The notes under the pieces: model-generated | What the model was told of the DNA's origin: nothing | Databases searched by the model: none | Seen by the model: the letters and a program-made list of their open reading frames with translations, nothing else | In this document: one piece after another, positions 23,672 to 32,168 of the stretch | Numbering within the stretch: the stretch's first letter is position 1 | Layout: every line of letters begins with the position of its first letter | Made by a program: the position numbers and the translations under genes | Assembly: GCA_902798825.1 (NCBI GenBank) | Contig: CADBYI010000004.1 | Span: 1-64,000, forward strand | Reading direction: 5' to 3' | DNA: 64,000 bases | Source of the DNA: an uncultured Eubacteriales bacterium | GTDB taxonomy: Bacteria > Bacillota > Clostridia > Christensenellales > CAG-138

Positions 23672-23854
23672 ATGAAAAATGACCCTTTGATCATTAAACG
23701 ACGGGGTGAAGACGGCAATCGGATTATCACCGTCCGCATTCGGGAGGACATTTTGGCCAAGTTGGACAAGCTGTCCGCCGAGACCAACCACTCCCGCAAC
23801 GAGCTGATCAATCTGATCCTTGCCCACGGGGTGGACAACATAGAGATACAGTGA
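23672..23854 (+). CDS. Small ribbon-helix-helix (Arc/CopG-like) protein
   Basis: 60 aa. NRIITVRIREDILAKLDKLS then NHSRNELINLILAHGVDN matches the beta-strand, helix, helix of ribbon-helix-helix DNA-binding proteins. Start ATG 23672 follows AGAAAGGACGG; TATAAT lies at 23641. It is divergent from the TM2/SHOCT operon and could regulate it. No toxin-like partner follows; a terminator lies 12 nt after the stop. Such proteins can also be antitoxins, but there is no evidence of that here. Confidence 0.8.
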   Translation: MKNDPLIIKRRGEDGNRIITVRIREDILAKLDKLSAETNHSRNELINLILAHGVDNIEIQ

Positions 23855-23866
23855 AATGAGATAAGG

Positions 23867-23905
23867 CGCGCCCCTACCGGTCATGCGATGACGGATAGGG
23901 GCGCG
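23867..23905 (+). terminator. Terminator of the ribbon-helix-helix gene
   Basis: CGCGCCCCTA/TAGGGGCGCG stem, further paired inside (GTCAT/ATGAC), followed by seven T residues (23906-23912). Confidence 0.9.
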
Positions 23906-23922
23906 TTTTTTTCTTATTCTTC

Positions 23923-23976
23923 TTCGCTTCTCTTTTTGGGCGACTTTTTCCTCTTCTCGCGAAGAGAAAAAGTCGC
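23923..23976. repeat. Type A hairpin repeat, copy E3
   Basis: TTCTTCGCTTCTCTTTTTG leader then GCGACTTTTTC/GAAAAAGTCGC hairpin (23940-23976) and CAAAAGAAAAGG tail. The leader matches those of copies E5 and E6; the stem differs (GCGAC instead of GCCGC) with compensatory change. Also placed as a terminator for tldE. Confidence 0.65.
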
Positions 23977-23987
23977 AAAAGAAAAGG

Positions 23988-25289
23988 TTATTTCCCCGAG
24001 ATGGTGATGCCGTCGAAGGCCATGTAGGGCAGGACCATCATGCCGTCGGCCACCTGCTCCGAGGAGACGGCGCGGAGGCGGTTGAGCATATCGGCCATGT
24101 TGCCGGAGATCATGGTTTCGGAGAGGGCGGGGCCGATCTTCCCGTTTTCGATGAGGAAGCTGTTCTTCGCCACGCCGGAGAAGTCCCCGTTGGACGAGGG
24201 CTGGCCGCCGGAGAACCGGCCCACCAGGATGCCCTTGTCGATGGAAGCGATGATCTGGTCGATGGAGGTGTCGCCCGGCGCCACGACCATGTTGAAGCTG
24301 TCGTTCTTGCCCCGGGGGAGCTTCAGCTTGTTGGCGGCATAGAGGCCCAGCGCAAAGGCGTTGAGCCGGCCGTTTTGGATCACGTCGAAGTTCTCCGCCC
24401 TGAAGCCCTCGCCGGTGGTGCGCTCGCCGCAGACGATCCTCTCGTCCAGCGGCGCCAGGGACAGGGTGATCCGCTCATCCGCCACCTTTTCGCCCAGCCT
24501 GTCCTTCCAGGGGCTGGTGCCGGACAGGAGCCCGCCCTCCCCGGCAAAGTCGGACAGCAGCGAATAGAACAGGCTCGCCAAACACCCGGGCATGACCACC
24601 ATGGTCCCCTCGAACTTGCCGGAAACGCCGGTGGTCTCGATCTGGTTCTCCACATCTTTGAGGTCCTTTTCGATGGACCCCAGCTCCATGAACGGCCGGT
24701 CCAGACTGTCGGTGACGACGCCGCTGCCGAAGAAGGAGGAGGCCTTGTCCCCCTCGTGGGCGGAGAACAACAGATCCACGGAGTACAGCCCCTCGTGGGT
24801 GGAATAGAGGACCCCATAGGAGTTGGCCTTGGCCTTCATGATCTCCTTGTGGGAGACAATCATCTGCTCCATCATGATCTTGGGGAACCGGGCTTGGATG
24901 TCCGCCATCAGCTCCCGGCACCGGTCGAAGAGCTTATCCGTGTCGGGCGTGGGTTCACCCTGCACAAAGTCCTCGTTTTCGCTGACGGGGGCCAGGTCCC
25001 AATTCTCGTCGGGCTGGGCGGAGGCCGCGGCCTCCAGGCACGCTTTCGCGCTCTCTTCGATGGTCTTCTCGTCGTAACGGTTCTGGGCCACGGTGCCCTT
25101 TTTGCCGCCCTGGATGGCGGTCATGGCCAGCTGCTTGTCGAACAGGGTGCGGAACAGGCTGAACTCGCCCCCGTCCACGTTGAATTCATGGGTCACGGTA
25201 TAGGCCACGTTGGCCTGGGCCTTGTCCGCGCCGGCGGTCTGCAGGGCAGCCACCGCCGCCTGGGCCGTTTTCTTCAAAGATTCGATCAT
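23988..25289 (-). CDS. TldE/PmbA-family protein
   Basis: 433 aa. Modulator-of-gyrase/PmbA fold: FRAENFDVIQNGRLNAFALGLYAANKL, then NMVVAPGDTSIDQIIASIDKGILV, SGVAKNSFLIENGKIGPAL and a C-terminal glycine-rich core. It lacks the HExxxH zinc motif, as expected for the non-catalytic TldE partner of TldD. Encoded 13 nt downstream of tldD. Known TldDE complexes are zinc proteases that trim unfolded peptides and, in some hosts, mature microcins or RiPPs. No precursor peptide gene is evident here. Confidence 0.9.
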   Translation of the reverse strand: MIESLKKTAQAAVAALQTAGADKAQANVAYTVTHEFNVDGGEFSLFRTLFDKQLAMTAIQGGKKGTVAQNRYDEKTIEESAKACLEAAASAQPDENWDLAPVSENEDFVQGEPTPDTDKLFDRCRELMADIQARFPKIMMEQMIVSHKEIMKAKANSYGVLYSTHEGLYSVDLLFSAHEGDKASSFFGSGVVTDSLDRPFMELGSIEKDLKDVENQIETTGVSGKFEGTMVVMPGCLASLFYSLLSDFAGEGGLLSGTSPWKDRLGEKVADERITLSLAPLDERIVCGERTTGEGFRAENFDVIQNGRLNAFALGLYAANKLKLPRGKNDSFNMVVAPGDTSIDQIIASIDKGILVGRFSGGQPSSNGDFSGVAKNSFLIENGKIGPALSETMISGNMADMLNRLRAVSSEQVADGMMVLPYMAFDGITISGK

Positions 25290-25302
25290 GGCTTTTCCCT
25301 CC

Positions 25303-26691
25303 TTATCGTCCGCCGATGGTCACCCGGCATTTGAGCGCCGGTCCCCCCATGCCCACGGGCATGGGCTGCTTCTTGCCGCACATGCCGGAGCTGGCCCAGA
25401 TCATCTCGTCGGACACCATGTCCACGGTCTTGAGCATATCGAAGGCCACGCCGGAGATGGTGGTGTCCAGGAGCGCCCGCCCCAGCTTCCCCTTCTTGAT
25501 CTCATAGCCGAAGGTGACGCCGAACATGAACTCGCCCGTGGTATCCGCCTGGCCGTTGTTGGTGTCCAAAAGGTAATATCCGTCGTCGATGGAGGCGATC
25601 ATATCCTCCAGCTTCGACGTGCCCGGCAGCACGGCGGTGTTGCGCATGCGGATCAACGGCTCGTCGGAGAACAGGTACGCCCGGGCGTTGCCCGTGGGGA
25701 CCATGTTGAACCGCTCGGCGCTCTCCCGATTGTTCATATACCCCACCAGGATGCCGTCCTTGATCAGCACCGCGTCGGTGGCCGCCGTGCCCTCGTCGTC
25801 CACATAGATGGGCAGGGGCGTGGGCTTGCCCAGGGCGGTGTGGGCGTAGTCCACCAGGTTCACCAGCTCGCTCCCCACCCGCTTGTTCAGATTCGGCCCC
25901 GCCACGGACCCGCCCAGGACCAGATCCGCCTCCACGGTGTGGCCCACGGCCTCGTGGGCCAGCATCCCGGAGAGGATGCCGCCCAGAATGACGGTCTTGT
26001 TCCCTGCCTCGGGGTAGACGCCCTCGGCCTTCTGGCGCAGGTCCTCATAGAGCTTGTCGATCTCGGCATAATAGCTTTCGGGTTTCGAGAAGTTCCGATC
26101 GAAGGTGCCGTAGCCCCCGCCGATGACCTTGAACAGCTCCACCGGCTTGCCGTCGGCGCCGGCCACGGTCATGACCACATAGATATAGCTCCGGGGCAGC
26201 ACGCTGTGGCCGTCCGTGCCGTTGCTGACGCACAGGAGCTTCTCCATGGAGTCGGCGGTGGCGATGACGGTCCGGCTCACCAGGTCCGGATACTTCCCGG
26301 CGATGTAGCTGTCCAGCGCCTGGATGAACTCGATATAGGTCCGCTGCTCCACGTCGTTCAGGTCATAGGCCGTGCGGCTGCTGCCGGGGGCCATGGCCTT
26401 GTGGGGGCCCTTGCCCTTGCCGGCGTGACGGGCCAGGAAGGCCGCGTTCTCGCTGGCCGCCTGCAGCACCGCCTTCACGGTTTCGTCGGTGTACTCCGCC
26501 GTGGAGGAAAAGCCATAGACGCCGTTTTCATAGACCCGGGCGGACACGCCGAATTGCTCCGTCCGCACGTTGCCCACCAGGGCCCCGTTCAAGAGCACCG
26601 CCCGGCGGTTCAGGTTCCGCTGGGCCCTGAGCTCCGAGTTGGCGCCCGAGGCAAAGAGATACTTTTTGTCGGTCAAAAGATCCTGTATCAT
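25303..26691 (-). CDS. TldD-family metalloprotease
   Basis: 462 aa. Zinc motif HEAVGH at residues 246-251 followed by TVEADLVLGGS; further blocks PLPIYVDDEGTAATDAVLI and FGYEIKKGKLGRALLDTTI are conserved in TldD. The catalytic half of the TldD/TldE complex, cytoplasmic. The start at 26691 (AAAAGGAG upstream) was chosen; the open frame to 27165 beyond it is antisense noise over the NhaC gene. A -10 box TATACT is present upstream on the minus strand. Confidence 0.92.
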   Translation of the reverse strand: MIQDLLTDKKYLFASGANSELRAQRNLNRRAVLLNGALVGNVRTEQFGVSARVYENGVYGFSSTAEYTDETVKAVLQAASENAAFLARHAGKGKGPHKAMAPGSSRTAYDLNDVEQRTYIEFIQALDSYIAGKYPDLVSRTVIATADSMEKLLCVSNGTDGHSVLPRSYIYVVMTVAGADGKPVELFKVIGGGYGTFDRNFSKPESYYAEIDKLYEDLRQKAEGVYPEAGNKTVILGGILSGMLAHEAVGHTVEADLVLGGSVAGPNLNKRVGSELVNLVDYAHTALGKPTPLPIYVDDEGTAATDAVLIKDGILVGYMNNRESAERFNMVPTGNARAYLFSDEPLIRMRNTAVLPGTSKLEDMIASIDDGYYLLDTNNGQADTTGEFMFGVTFGYEIKKGKLGRALLDTTISGVAFDMLKTVDMVSDEMIWASSGMCGKKQPMPVGMGGPALKCRVTIGGR

Positions 26692-26830
26692 CTGCACGCT
26701 CCTTTTCTTGTTGTCTCGGTCAGTATACCACATCCGTTCCCGTTGTGGAATCTCCCAGCGGTTGAGTTCACAAAAAAACCTCTCAACCGCCGGTCTTTTT
26801 TCGCCGGCGGATGGGGGGCGGCATACGAAG

Positions 26831-26868
26831 AAAGCCTCCCGCAGTCCAAAGGGACCGCGGGAAGCTCC
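26831..26868 (-). terminator. Hairpin after the NhaC-family gene
   Basis: Imperfect stem between CCCGCAGTCC and GGACCGCGGG, followed on the minus strand by CTTTCTTCG. Lies 20 nt past the stop at 26889. Confidence 0.5.
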
Positions 26869-26888
26869 GTCGTTGTAAAAAACCGCCC

Positions 26889-28502
26889 TTACGCCTGCTT
26901 CCGGTTCAGGATGGCCCGCAGCAGGAACAGGGCGCCGATCATCAGCGCCAGGGCCACGGGCAGGGCGATGAACGCGTTGGGCACGAACCCGGCGAACAGG
27001 TACGCCACGGCGCTCACCGCCGCCGCGGTCATGGCGTAGGGGAGCTGGGTGGACACGTGGGTCACATGGTCGCACTGGGCGCCGGCGCTGGCCATGATGG
27101 TGGTATCGGAGATGGGCGAGCAGTGGTCGCCGCAGACCGCCCCGGCCATGCAGGCGGACACGCACACCACGCCCAGGGGGTCCGTCAGCGGGAACACGCC
27201 CAGGGTGATGGGGATGAGGATGCCGAAGGTGCCCCAGCTGGTACCGGTGGCGAAGGAGAGGCCGCAGGCGATCAGGAACACGATGGCGGGCAGGAAGGAC
27301 TTGAAGCCCCCGGCGGAGCTCTTGACCAGGGCCTCCACGAACTGCTTGGCCCCCAGGCTGTCGGTCATGGCCTTCAAGCTCCAGGCGAAGGTGAGGATCA
27401 GGATGGCGGGGACCATGGACTTGAACCCCTCCGGGATGCTGGCGGCAATCTCCTTGAAGGGGATCACCCGGCGGATGAGGTAGTAGATCACCGTGAGGAC
27501 CAGCGCCACCGCGGAGCCCAGCATGAGGCCCACGGAGGCGTCGGCGTCGGAGAAGGCGTCCACGAACCCGGCCCCCTCAAAGAACCCGCCGGAGTAGATC
27601 ATGCCGGTGACGCAGCAGGCGATCAGCGCCACGATGGGCAGCACCAGGTCGACGACCCGGCCCTTGGGGTTGGCGTTCTCCCCGGCGGCGTCGGCCATGG
27701 CCTTCACCCCGGAGAAGATGTCCCCCTTCTCCCGGGCGTTGCGCTCGTGCCGCTCCATGGGCCCGTAATCGAGATTGGTCAGGGCCAGGAACACCATCAT
27801 GGCGATGGTCAGCAGGGCGTAGAAGTTGAAGGGGATGGCCCGGATGAAGAGGTACAGGCCGTTGCCCTCCTCCACGTAGGAGCTGACCGCCGCCGCCCAG
27901 GAGGAGACCGGCGCGATGATGCACACCGGGGCCGCCGTGGCGTCGATGAGGTAAGCGAGCTTCGCCCGGCTGATCCGGCTCTTGTCGGACACGGGCCGCA
28001 TAACGGAGCCCACGGTGAGGCAGTTGAAATAGTCGTCCACGAAGATGAGCACGCCCAGGGCGATGGTGGCGAGCTGGGCCCCGGCCCTGGTTTTGATGTG
28101 CTGCGCCGCCCAGCGGCCGAAGGCCGCCGAACCGCCCGCCTTGTTCATGAGGACCACCAGGATGCCCAGGATGACCAGGAAGACCAGGATGCCCACGTTG
28201 TAGCTGTCCGCCAGGGACGCGCCGATGCCGTCGTTGAACACGTGGGTCAGCGTCCCCTCGAAGCTGAAGTTGGAATAGAGCAGGCCGCCCGCCACGATGC
28301 CCACGAACAGGGAGGTGTAGACCTCCTTGGTGATCAAAGCAAGGGCGATGGCGATGACGGCCGGCAGCAGGGACCATATGGTTTGATAGAAGCGGGACGG
28401 GGCCTCGGCCTCCCCCTCGCCCTCGGCGAAGGCGAGGCCGGCGACCAGCAGAAGGATCAGCAGGATGGACAGAAGGGACAGGACTCTTTTTGCGTTTCTC
28501 AT
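26889..28502 (-). CDS. NhaC-family transporter, candidate lysine transporter
   Basis: 537 aa with a cleavable or anchoring N-terminal segment (residues 1-25, LAFAEG) and about 11 membrane helices. NhaC hallmarks: VDDYFNCLTVGSVMRP, FATGTSWGTFGILIPI and CGDHCSPISDTTIMASAGA. NhaC members exchange Na+ and H+ or carry organic anions and amino acids. The lysine riboswitch directly upstream points to lysine transport; NhaC-superfamily proteins under L-box control have been proposed as lysine transporters (LysW) in comparative work. Start 28502 follows AAAGGAG. Direction of transport: repression by lysine would fit an importer. Confidence 0.88.
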   Translation of the reverse strand: MRNAKRVLSLLSILLILLLVAGLAFAEGEGEAEAPSRFYQTIWSLLPAVIAIALALITKEVYTSLFVGIVAGGLLYSNFSFEGTLTHVFNDGIGASLADSYNVGILVFLVILGILVVLMNKAGGSAAFGRWAAQHIKTRAGAQLATIALGVLIFVDDYFNCLTVGSVMRPVSDKSRISRAKLAYLIDATAAPVCIIAPVSSWAAAVSSYVEEGNGLYLFIRAIPFNFYALLTIAMMVFLALTNLDYGPMERHERNAREKGDIFSGVKAMADAAGENANPKGRVVDLVLPIVALIACCVTGMIYSGGFFEGAGFVDAFSDADASVGLMLGSAVALVLTVIYYLIRRVIPFKEIAASIPEGFKSMVPAILILTFAWSLKAMTDSLGAKQFVEALVKSSAGGFKSFLPAIVFLIACGLSFATGTSWGTFGILIPITLGVFPLTDPLGVVCVSACMAGAVCGDHCSPISDTTIMASAGAQCDHVTHVSTQLPYAMTAAAVSAVAYLFAGFVPNAFIALPVALALMIGALFLLRAILNRKQA

Positions 28503-28527
28503 GGGAAACTCCTTTCGTGCCTACGGC

Positions 28528-28576
28528 AAAAATACGATCAACTGCAGGATCATGACCCGCCATGACGCCACAGTTG
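28528..28576 (-). terminator. Expression-platform terminator of the lysine riboswitch
   Basis: CAACTG (28571-28576, minus strand) pairs with CAGTTG (28539-28544), with TCATG/CATGA inside, followed after 6 nt by TTTTT (28528-28532). It sits between the aptamer and the start codon, as in lysine-repressed L-box leaders. Confidence 0.65.
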
Positions 28577-28596
28577 AAAGCAAAAGGAATCTCCCA

Positions 28597-28775
28597 TCTC
28601 GTCTGACAGCTCTCCGCCCCCGGGGGGCGACAGTGCGGCGGATGTTCTCCGCCGCCCCGGACACGAACTCGACCAGGCCGTCTCGTCCGCTCCTCGGCGG
28701 GCCTCCCTTTCCCTCCCCCCTGTGCCTGCAGCGGGGGGAGCTACTCTTGAGGACCGCGACCTCTATCATGAGTAT
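28597..28775 (-). ncRNA. Lysine riboswitch (L box)
   Basis: On the minus strand the conserved L-box blocks occur in order: AGAGGTCGCGG, AAGAGTA, GGGAGGGAAAGGGAGGC, CGCCGAGG, CTGGTCGAG, and GGAGAGCTGTC near the 3' end. The spacing and five-way junction layout match lysine aptamers such as that of lysC. It lies between a good promoter and the NhaC-family gene. Expected: lysine binding favours the downstream terminator. Confidence 0.9.
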
Positions 28776-28791
28776 TCAGTTGATTTCATAT

Positions 28792-28820
28792 ATAATATAC
28801 AACTTCCCCTCCAAAGTCAA
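28792..28820 (-). promoter_or_regulatory. Promoter of the lysine-riboswitch transcript
   Basis: On the minus strand TTGACT (28815-28820), 17-nt spacer, TATTAT (28792-28797). Confidence 0.75.
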
Positions 28821-28842
28821 GCCCCAGTTTCACCCTTCGTCC

Positions 28843-28871
28843 TTGCTCCCGGGACTCGGGCCTGCTATAAT
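28843..28871 (+). promoter_or_regulatory. Promoter of the Nudix-GNAT pair
   Basis: TTGCTC (28843-28848), 17-nt spacer, TATAAT (28866-28871), back to back with the riboswitch promoter. Confidence 0.65.
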
Positions 28872-28907
28872 GAAGCGACCATATGAGAGCCGCGAAAGGA
28901 AGGACCT

Positions 28908-29384
28908 ATGGACATCACCTTTGACACCAGCGAGGGACGATTCAACTACCGGGTGTGCGCGATCCTGCTGCAGGGGGAAAGGCTCCTCGCCATGCACGAC
29001 GAGCGCAGCCCCTACTACTACCTGCCCGGCGGCCGGGTGCGGATGGGCGAGCGGGCGGAGGACGCCGTTTTGCGAGAGGTCCGGGAGGAGCTAGGAATCG
29101 AGGCGCGGATAAAGCGCCCCCTGTGGCTTAGCCAAGCGTTCTTCACTGAGGACGTGGACAGGATAGGCTTCCACGAGATGTGCCTCTACTTCCTGCTGGA
29201 CGCTTCCGAGACGAACCTACTCTTGCGGGGCGACCGGTTCCGAGGTCCGGAGCGGCGCCACGTCCACGATTTCAAGTGGCTGCCCTTCGCACGACTGAAA
29301 GACGAGTATTTCTATCCGCTCTTTCTCAAAACGGAGATCTATCATCTGCCGGAGGGGCTGACCCTCCGCACGGACCGAGAGTGA
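28908..29384 (+). CDS. Nudix hydrolase
   Basis: 158 aa. A complete Nudix box, G-x5-E-x7-REVREELGI, begins at GGRVRMGERAED (about residue 41) with the metal-binding Glu cluster intact. Hydrolyses some nucleoside diphosphate-X substrate; specificity cannot be read. Starts behind AAAGGAAGGA and is followed after 10 nt by a GNAT acetyltransferase, probably one operon. Confidence 0.9.
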   Translation: MDITFDTSEGRFNYRVCAILLQGERLLAMHDERSPYYYLPGGRVRMGERAEDAVLREVREELGIEARIKRPLWLSQAFFTEDVDRIGFHEMCLYFLLDASETNLLLRGDRFRGPERRHVHDFKWLPFARLKDEYFYPLFLKTEIYHLPEGLTLRTDRE

Positions 29385-29394
29385 GGAGGCGGGC

Positions 29395-29871
29395 ATGGAT
29401 ATCATTCGATTGGAGCGGGCGGAGGGGCCTCTCTTTGAGGCAGTCTACGACTGGAACTACCGCTGGTGGGGAAAGCGGGACGGCATCAGCCCCCAGGAGG
29501 TCCGCTGCACCCTTATACACTCGGTGAACCGGGGCGACCGGCTCCCCCAAACCTTCGTGGCCGTGGAGGCGGGACAGGCCCTGGGCATGTACCAGCTGTC
29601 CATGATCGACGATCTCTACAGCCGGCCGGACCTGTACCCCTGGCTCATCGACGTGTATGTGGACGAGCCCTTCCGGGGCCGGGGCGTCTGCGCTGCCCTG
29701 CTGCAGACCGTCCCCCAGAACGCCCGGGCGGCGGGGCTCAAGGAACTGTACCTCTACACCGCCCACGTGGGCCTCTACGAGCGCTTCGGCTGGACCTTCG
29801 TGGAGGAGGTGGACACGTTCCGGGACGAGAGCCCCCGGGAACGGCTGTACCGACTGTCGCTGTCAGTATAA
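29395..29871 (+). CDS. GNAT-family N-acetyltransferase
   Basis: 158 aa. Motif A of the acetyl-CoA site, YVDEPFRGRGVCAALLQ (Q/RxxGxG/A form), at about residues 85-101, then NARAAGLKELYLYTAHVGLYERFGWTFVEE typical of motif B. N-terminal WNYRWWGKRDG. Substrate unknown. Starts behind GAGGAGG; downstream of the Nudix gene. Confidence 0.88.
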   Translation: MDIIRLERAEGPLFEAVYDWNYRWWGKRDGISPQEVRCTLIHSVNRGDRLPQTFVAVEAGQALGMYQLSMIDDLYSRPDLYPWLIDVYVDEPFRGRGVCAALLQTVPQNARAAGLKELYLYTAHVGLYERFGWTFVEEVDTFRDESPRERLYRLSLSV

Positions 29872-29913
29872 AAAGAGCCCGGCGCACGCCAGGCCCTTTG
29901 CTCGTATGCGGTT

Positions 29914-30837
29914 TTAGTTGTTCGCGGTAAATCCTCTGCCAACCACTTCTTTCGTGTCGATGACGGAGATGATGGCCTGGGGGTCGTGCTGGAGGACGAT
30001 CCGGCGGATGGTGGCCACCTCCACGGTCTTGGCGATGATATAGATGATCCGCCGCTCCGCATTGGTGTAGGCGCCCCGGCCCGGAATGTAGGTGATGCCC
30101 CGGTGGACGGTCTCCATGACCTCGTGGGCGAAGGTGTCCCACTTGTCGGAAATGATGAACAGGGTCTTGGTCCGATTGAGGCCCAGGAGGGCGTTGTTGA
30201 AGGCGACGGAGCAGGTGAACAGGGCGATGATGGACAGGGCCGCTACCTCCATCCCCTTCACGAAGACCAGGGCCGCCACGATCACCATGTTGAAAGCCAT
30301 GGAGATGCTGCCCACGGGGAAGGAGGTTTTTTTGTTCACCAGCAGCGACACGATGTCGAAGCCGCCGGTGGAGGAGCCCTGCCGGATGATGACGGCCCCG
30401 AAAACGCCGTTGAGGACCGCGCCGAAGATGGTGCTGATGAGGGGCATGACCGGGTTGGTCATGTCGAAGATCTCCACCGGGGGCAGGTTCTCGAAGACGG
30501 CGAAGATCAGGGAGAAATAGAGGGTGGAGATTGTGGTGTAGATGACGAACTTCAGATGCAGCTCCCGATACGCCAGATACAGCAGCGGCGCATTCAGCAC
30601 CACCATGGGGATCCAGCTCTGGATGTTCCCGCCCGTAGCGTAGTTGAGCAGCATGGAGATACCGGTGATGCCGCCGGAAACGATGCCCGCGGGCCGGTAA
30701 AACCAGAGGATGGACAGGGCCTGCAGCGTCACCGCCGCCAGCATGATGACGATGTGGCGCGCTTCCCGCCGCACGAACAGCTTTTTCTTGGCCTGGCCCA
30801 GCTTGACCGGCCGATTTTTCTTCTTGAAAATACTCAT
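29914..30837 (-). CDS. YitT-family membrane protein with DUF2179 domain
   Basis: 307 aa: basic N-terminus, five to six membrane segments, signatures GIVSGGITGISMLLNYATGG and GSSTGGFDIVSLLVNKKTSFPVGS, and a C-terminal cytosolic DUF2179 domain (GITYIPGRGAYTNAERRIIYIIA). Function of the family is not settled; some members are linked to sporulation or tetracycline-independent membrane roles. No Shine-Dalgarno site: TATACT ends 6 nt before the ATG, so the message is probably leaderless. Confidence 0.9.
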   Translation of the reverse strand: MSIFKKKNRPVKLGQAKKKLFVRREARHIVIMLAAVTLQALSILWFYRPAGIVSGGITGISMLLNYATGGNIQSWIPMVVLNAPLLYLAYRELHLKFVIYTTISTLYFSLIFAVFENLPPVEIFDMTNPVMPLISTIFGAVLNGVFGAVIIRQGSSTGGFDIVSLLVNKKTSFPVGSISMAFNMVIVAALVFVKGMEVAALSIIALFTCSVAFNNALLGLNRTKTLFIISDKWDTFAHEVMETVHRGITYIPGRGAYTNAERRIIYIIAKTVEVATIRRIVLQHDPQAIISVIDTKEVVGRGFTANN

Positions 30838-30843
30838 GGGAGC

Positions 30844-30871
30844 AGTATACCGAAATTACCGGAAAAGTCAA
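30844..30871 (-). promoter_or_regulatory. Leaderless promoter of the YitT-like gene
   Basis: On the minus strand TTGACT (30866-30871), 16-nt spacer, TATACT (30844-30849), then GCTCCC and the ATG. Confidence 0.65.
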
Positions 30872-30927
30872 CTTTCTTTCCCCGTTTTTTTGTGCTATAC
30901 TGGTAAAAATGTTTTTGGGAGGCCAAC

Positions 30928-32127
30928 ATGACAGAGCGCCTGTATCTTCTGGACAGCCACCTGTTCGAGCACGAATGCACCGTCCTTTCCTGCGAACCCG
31001 GAAAGGACGGATTCGACGTGACCGTGGATAAAACCGTCTTCTTCCCCAACAAGGGCGGTCAGCCCTGCGATACGGGCGTTTTGGGGAATGTGAAGGTCGC
31101 CGACGTGCGGGAGCAGGGGGACGAGCTGATTTTGCGCACCGACGGGCCCCTGACCGTGGGTGACGTGGTGACGGGGCACATCGACGAGGGGCGGCGGCTG
31201 GACATCATGGAGCAGCACACCGGGGAGCACCTGCTGAGCTGGTGCGCCTACAAGCTTTTCGACGCGATGAACGTGGGCTTCCACTGCGCCCTGACCTATG
31301 CCACGCTGGATCTGGACAAGCCCCTGACGGCGGAGCAGGTCGCCGAGATGGAGAACATGGCCAACGACCTTATCCGCCGGAACCTGGCCGTCACCGCCAC
31401 CGTCTATGAAGCCGAGGACGACTTGAAGGACGTGCCCCTTCGCAAGCACGCCGAGGGCCTGGTGGCCCCCATCCGGGTGGTGAGCATCCAGGGGGCGGAC
31501 AGCTGCACCTGCTGCGCACCTCACGTCCACTTCACCGGGGAGGTGGGCCTTGCCAAGATCGTCTCCGCCGTGGCCTACAAGGGGGGCATGCGCATGACCT
31601 TCCTCTGCGGGGGCCGGGCCCTGAAGCAGTTCCAGAAGCTCCAGACATCGGTGGACGCCATCGCCCGCCGGTTCTCCACCGCCGCTGACGAGGTCCTGTC
31701 CGCGTTGGAGAAGCAGGAGGCGGAGCTGAAGGAGGTGAAGAAGGAGAAGGCGGCCCTGACGGCGCGGCTGGAGGAATACTTGACGGCCGAGCTCAAAAGC
31801 CAGGCGGAGGACCTGAAGGGGAAGAAGCTCCTGGTCCGGCTCACGGACGTGGACCCCAAGCGGCTTCGGCCCCTGGCCCTCTCCACCCTGCCCGAAAAGG
31901 GGCTGACGCTGCTGCTGAGCGAGAAAGGCGGCCAGCTCACCTACGTTCTCTGCGCCAACGGTCTCCAGCTGGACATGGCCGATTTGATCCCCGCCGTGAA
32001 CCTGGCTCTGGGCGGCAAGGGCGGCGGCCGGGGCACCCTGGCCCAGGGCAGCGCCCCCACCCCCGCCGGGCTCAACGAGACGGTGGAGCAGCTACGGATT
32101 TATCTAATGAATGTATTGAAAGCCTGA
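30928..32127 (+). CDS. AlaX-like aminoacyl-tRNA editing protein with DHHA1 domain
   Basis: 399 aa. The N-terminal half resembles the AlaRS editing domain: FFPNKGGQPCDTG, zinc ligands H97 and H101 in QHTGEHLLS, and C195-x3-H199 in TCCAPH. A coiled segment (about 245-290, EKQEAELKEVKKEKAAL) leads to a C-terminal DHHA1-like domain ending GGKGGGRGTLAQGSA. Free-standing AlaX proteins hydrolyse mischarged Ser- or Gly-tRNA(Ala). Starts behind GGGAGG with TGCTATACT upstream. Confidence 0.92.
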   Translation: MTERLYLLDSHLFEHECTVLSCEPGKDGFDVTVDKTVFFPNKGGQPCDTGVLGNVKVADVREQGDELILRTDGPLTVGDVVTGHIDEGRRLDIMEQHTGEHLLSWCAYKLFDAMNVGFHCALTYATLDLDKPLTAEQVAEMENMANDLIRRNLAVTATVYEAEDDLKDVPLRKHAEGLVAPIRVVSIQGADSCTCCAPHVHFTGEVGLAKIVSAVAYKGGMRMTFLCGGRALKQFQKLQTSVDAIARRFSTAADEVLSALEKQEAELKEVKKEKAALTARLEEYLTAELKSQAEDLKGKKLLVRLTDVDPKRLRPLALSTLPEKGLTLLLSEKGGQLTYVLCANGLQLDMADLIPAVNLALGGKGGGRGTLAQGSAPTPAGLNETVEQLRIYLMNVLKA

Positions 32128-32129
32128 TC

Positions 32130-32163
32130 CTTTTTCTTGGACAAGAAAAAGCCGCAAAAGAAA
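32130..32163. repeat. Type A/B-like hairpin repeat, copy E4
   Basis: CTTTTTCTTG/CAAGAAAAAG hairpin (32130-32151) followed by CCGCAAAAGAAAAG, the tail shared by type A copies. Lies between convergent genes and can act as their terminator. Confidence 0.6.
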
Positions 32164-32168
32164 AGTCG

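Noticed and set aside
26700-27165. N-terminal extension of TldD
   Set aside because: It overlaps the NhaC gene 3' part antiparallel or in another frame and lies upstream of a good ribosome site at 26691.
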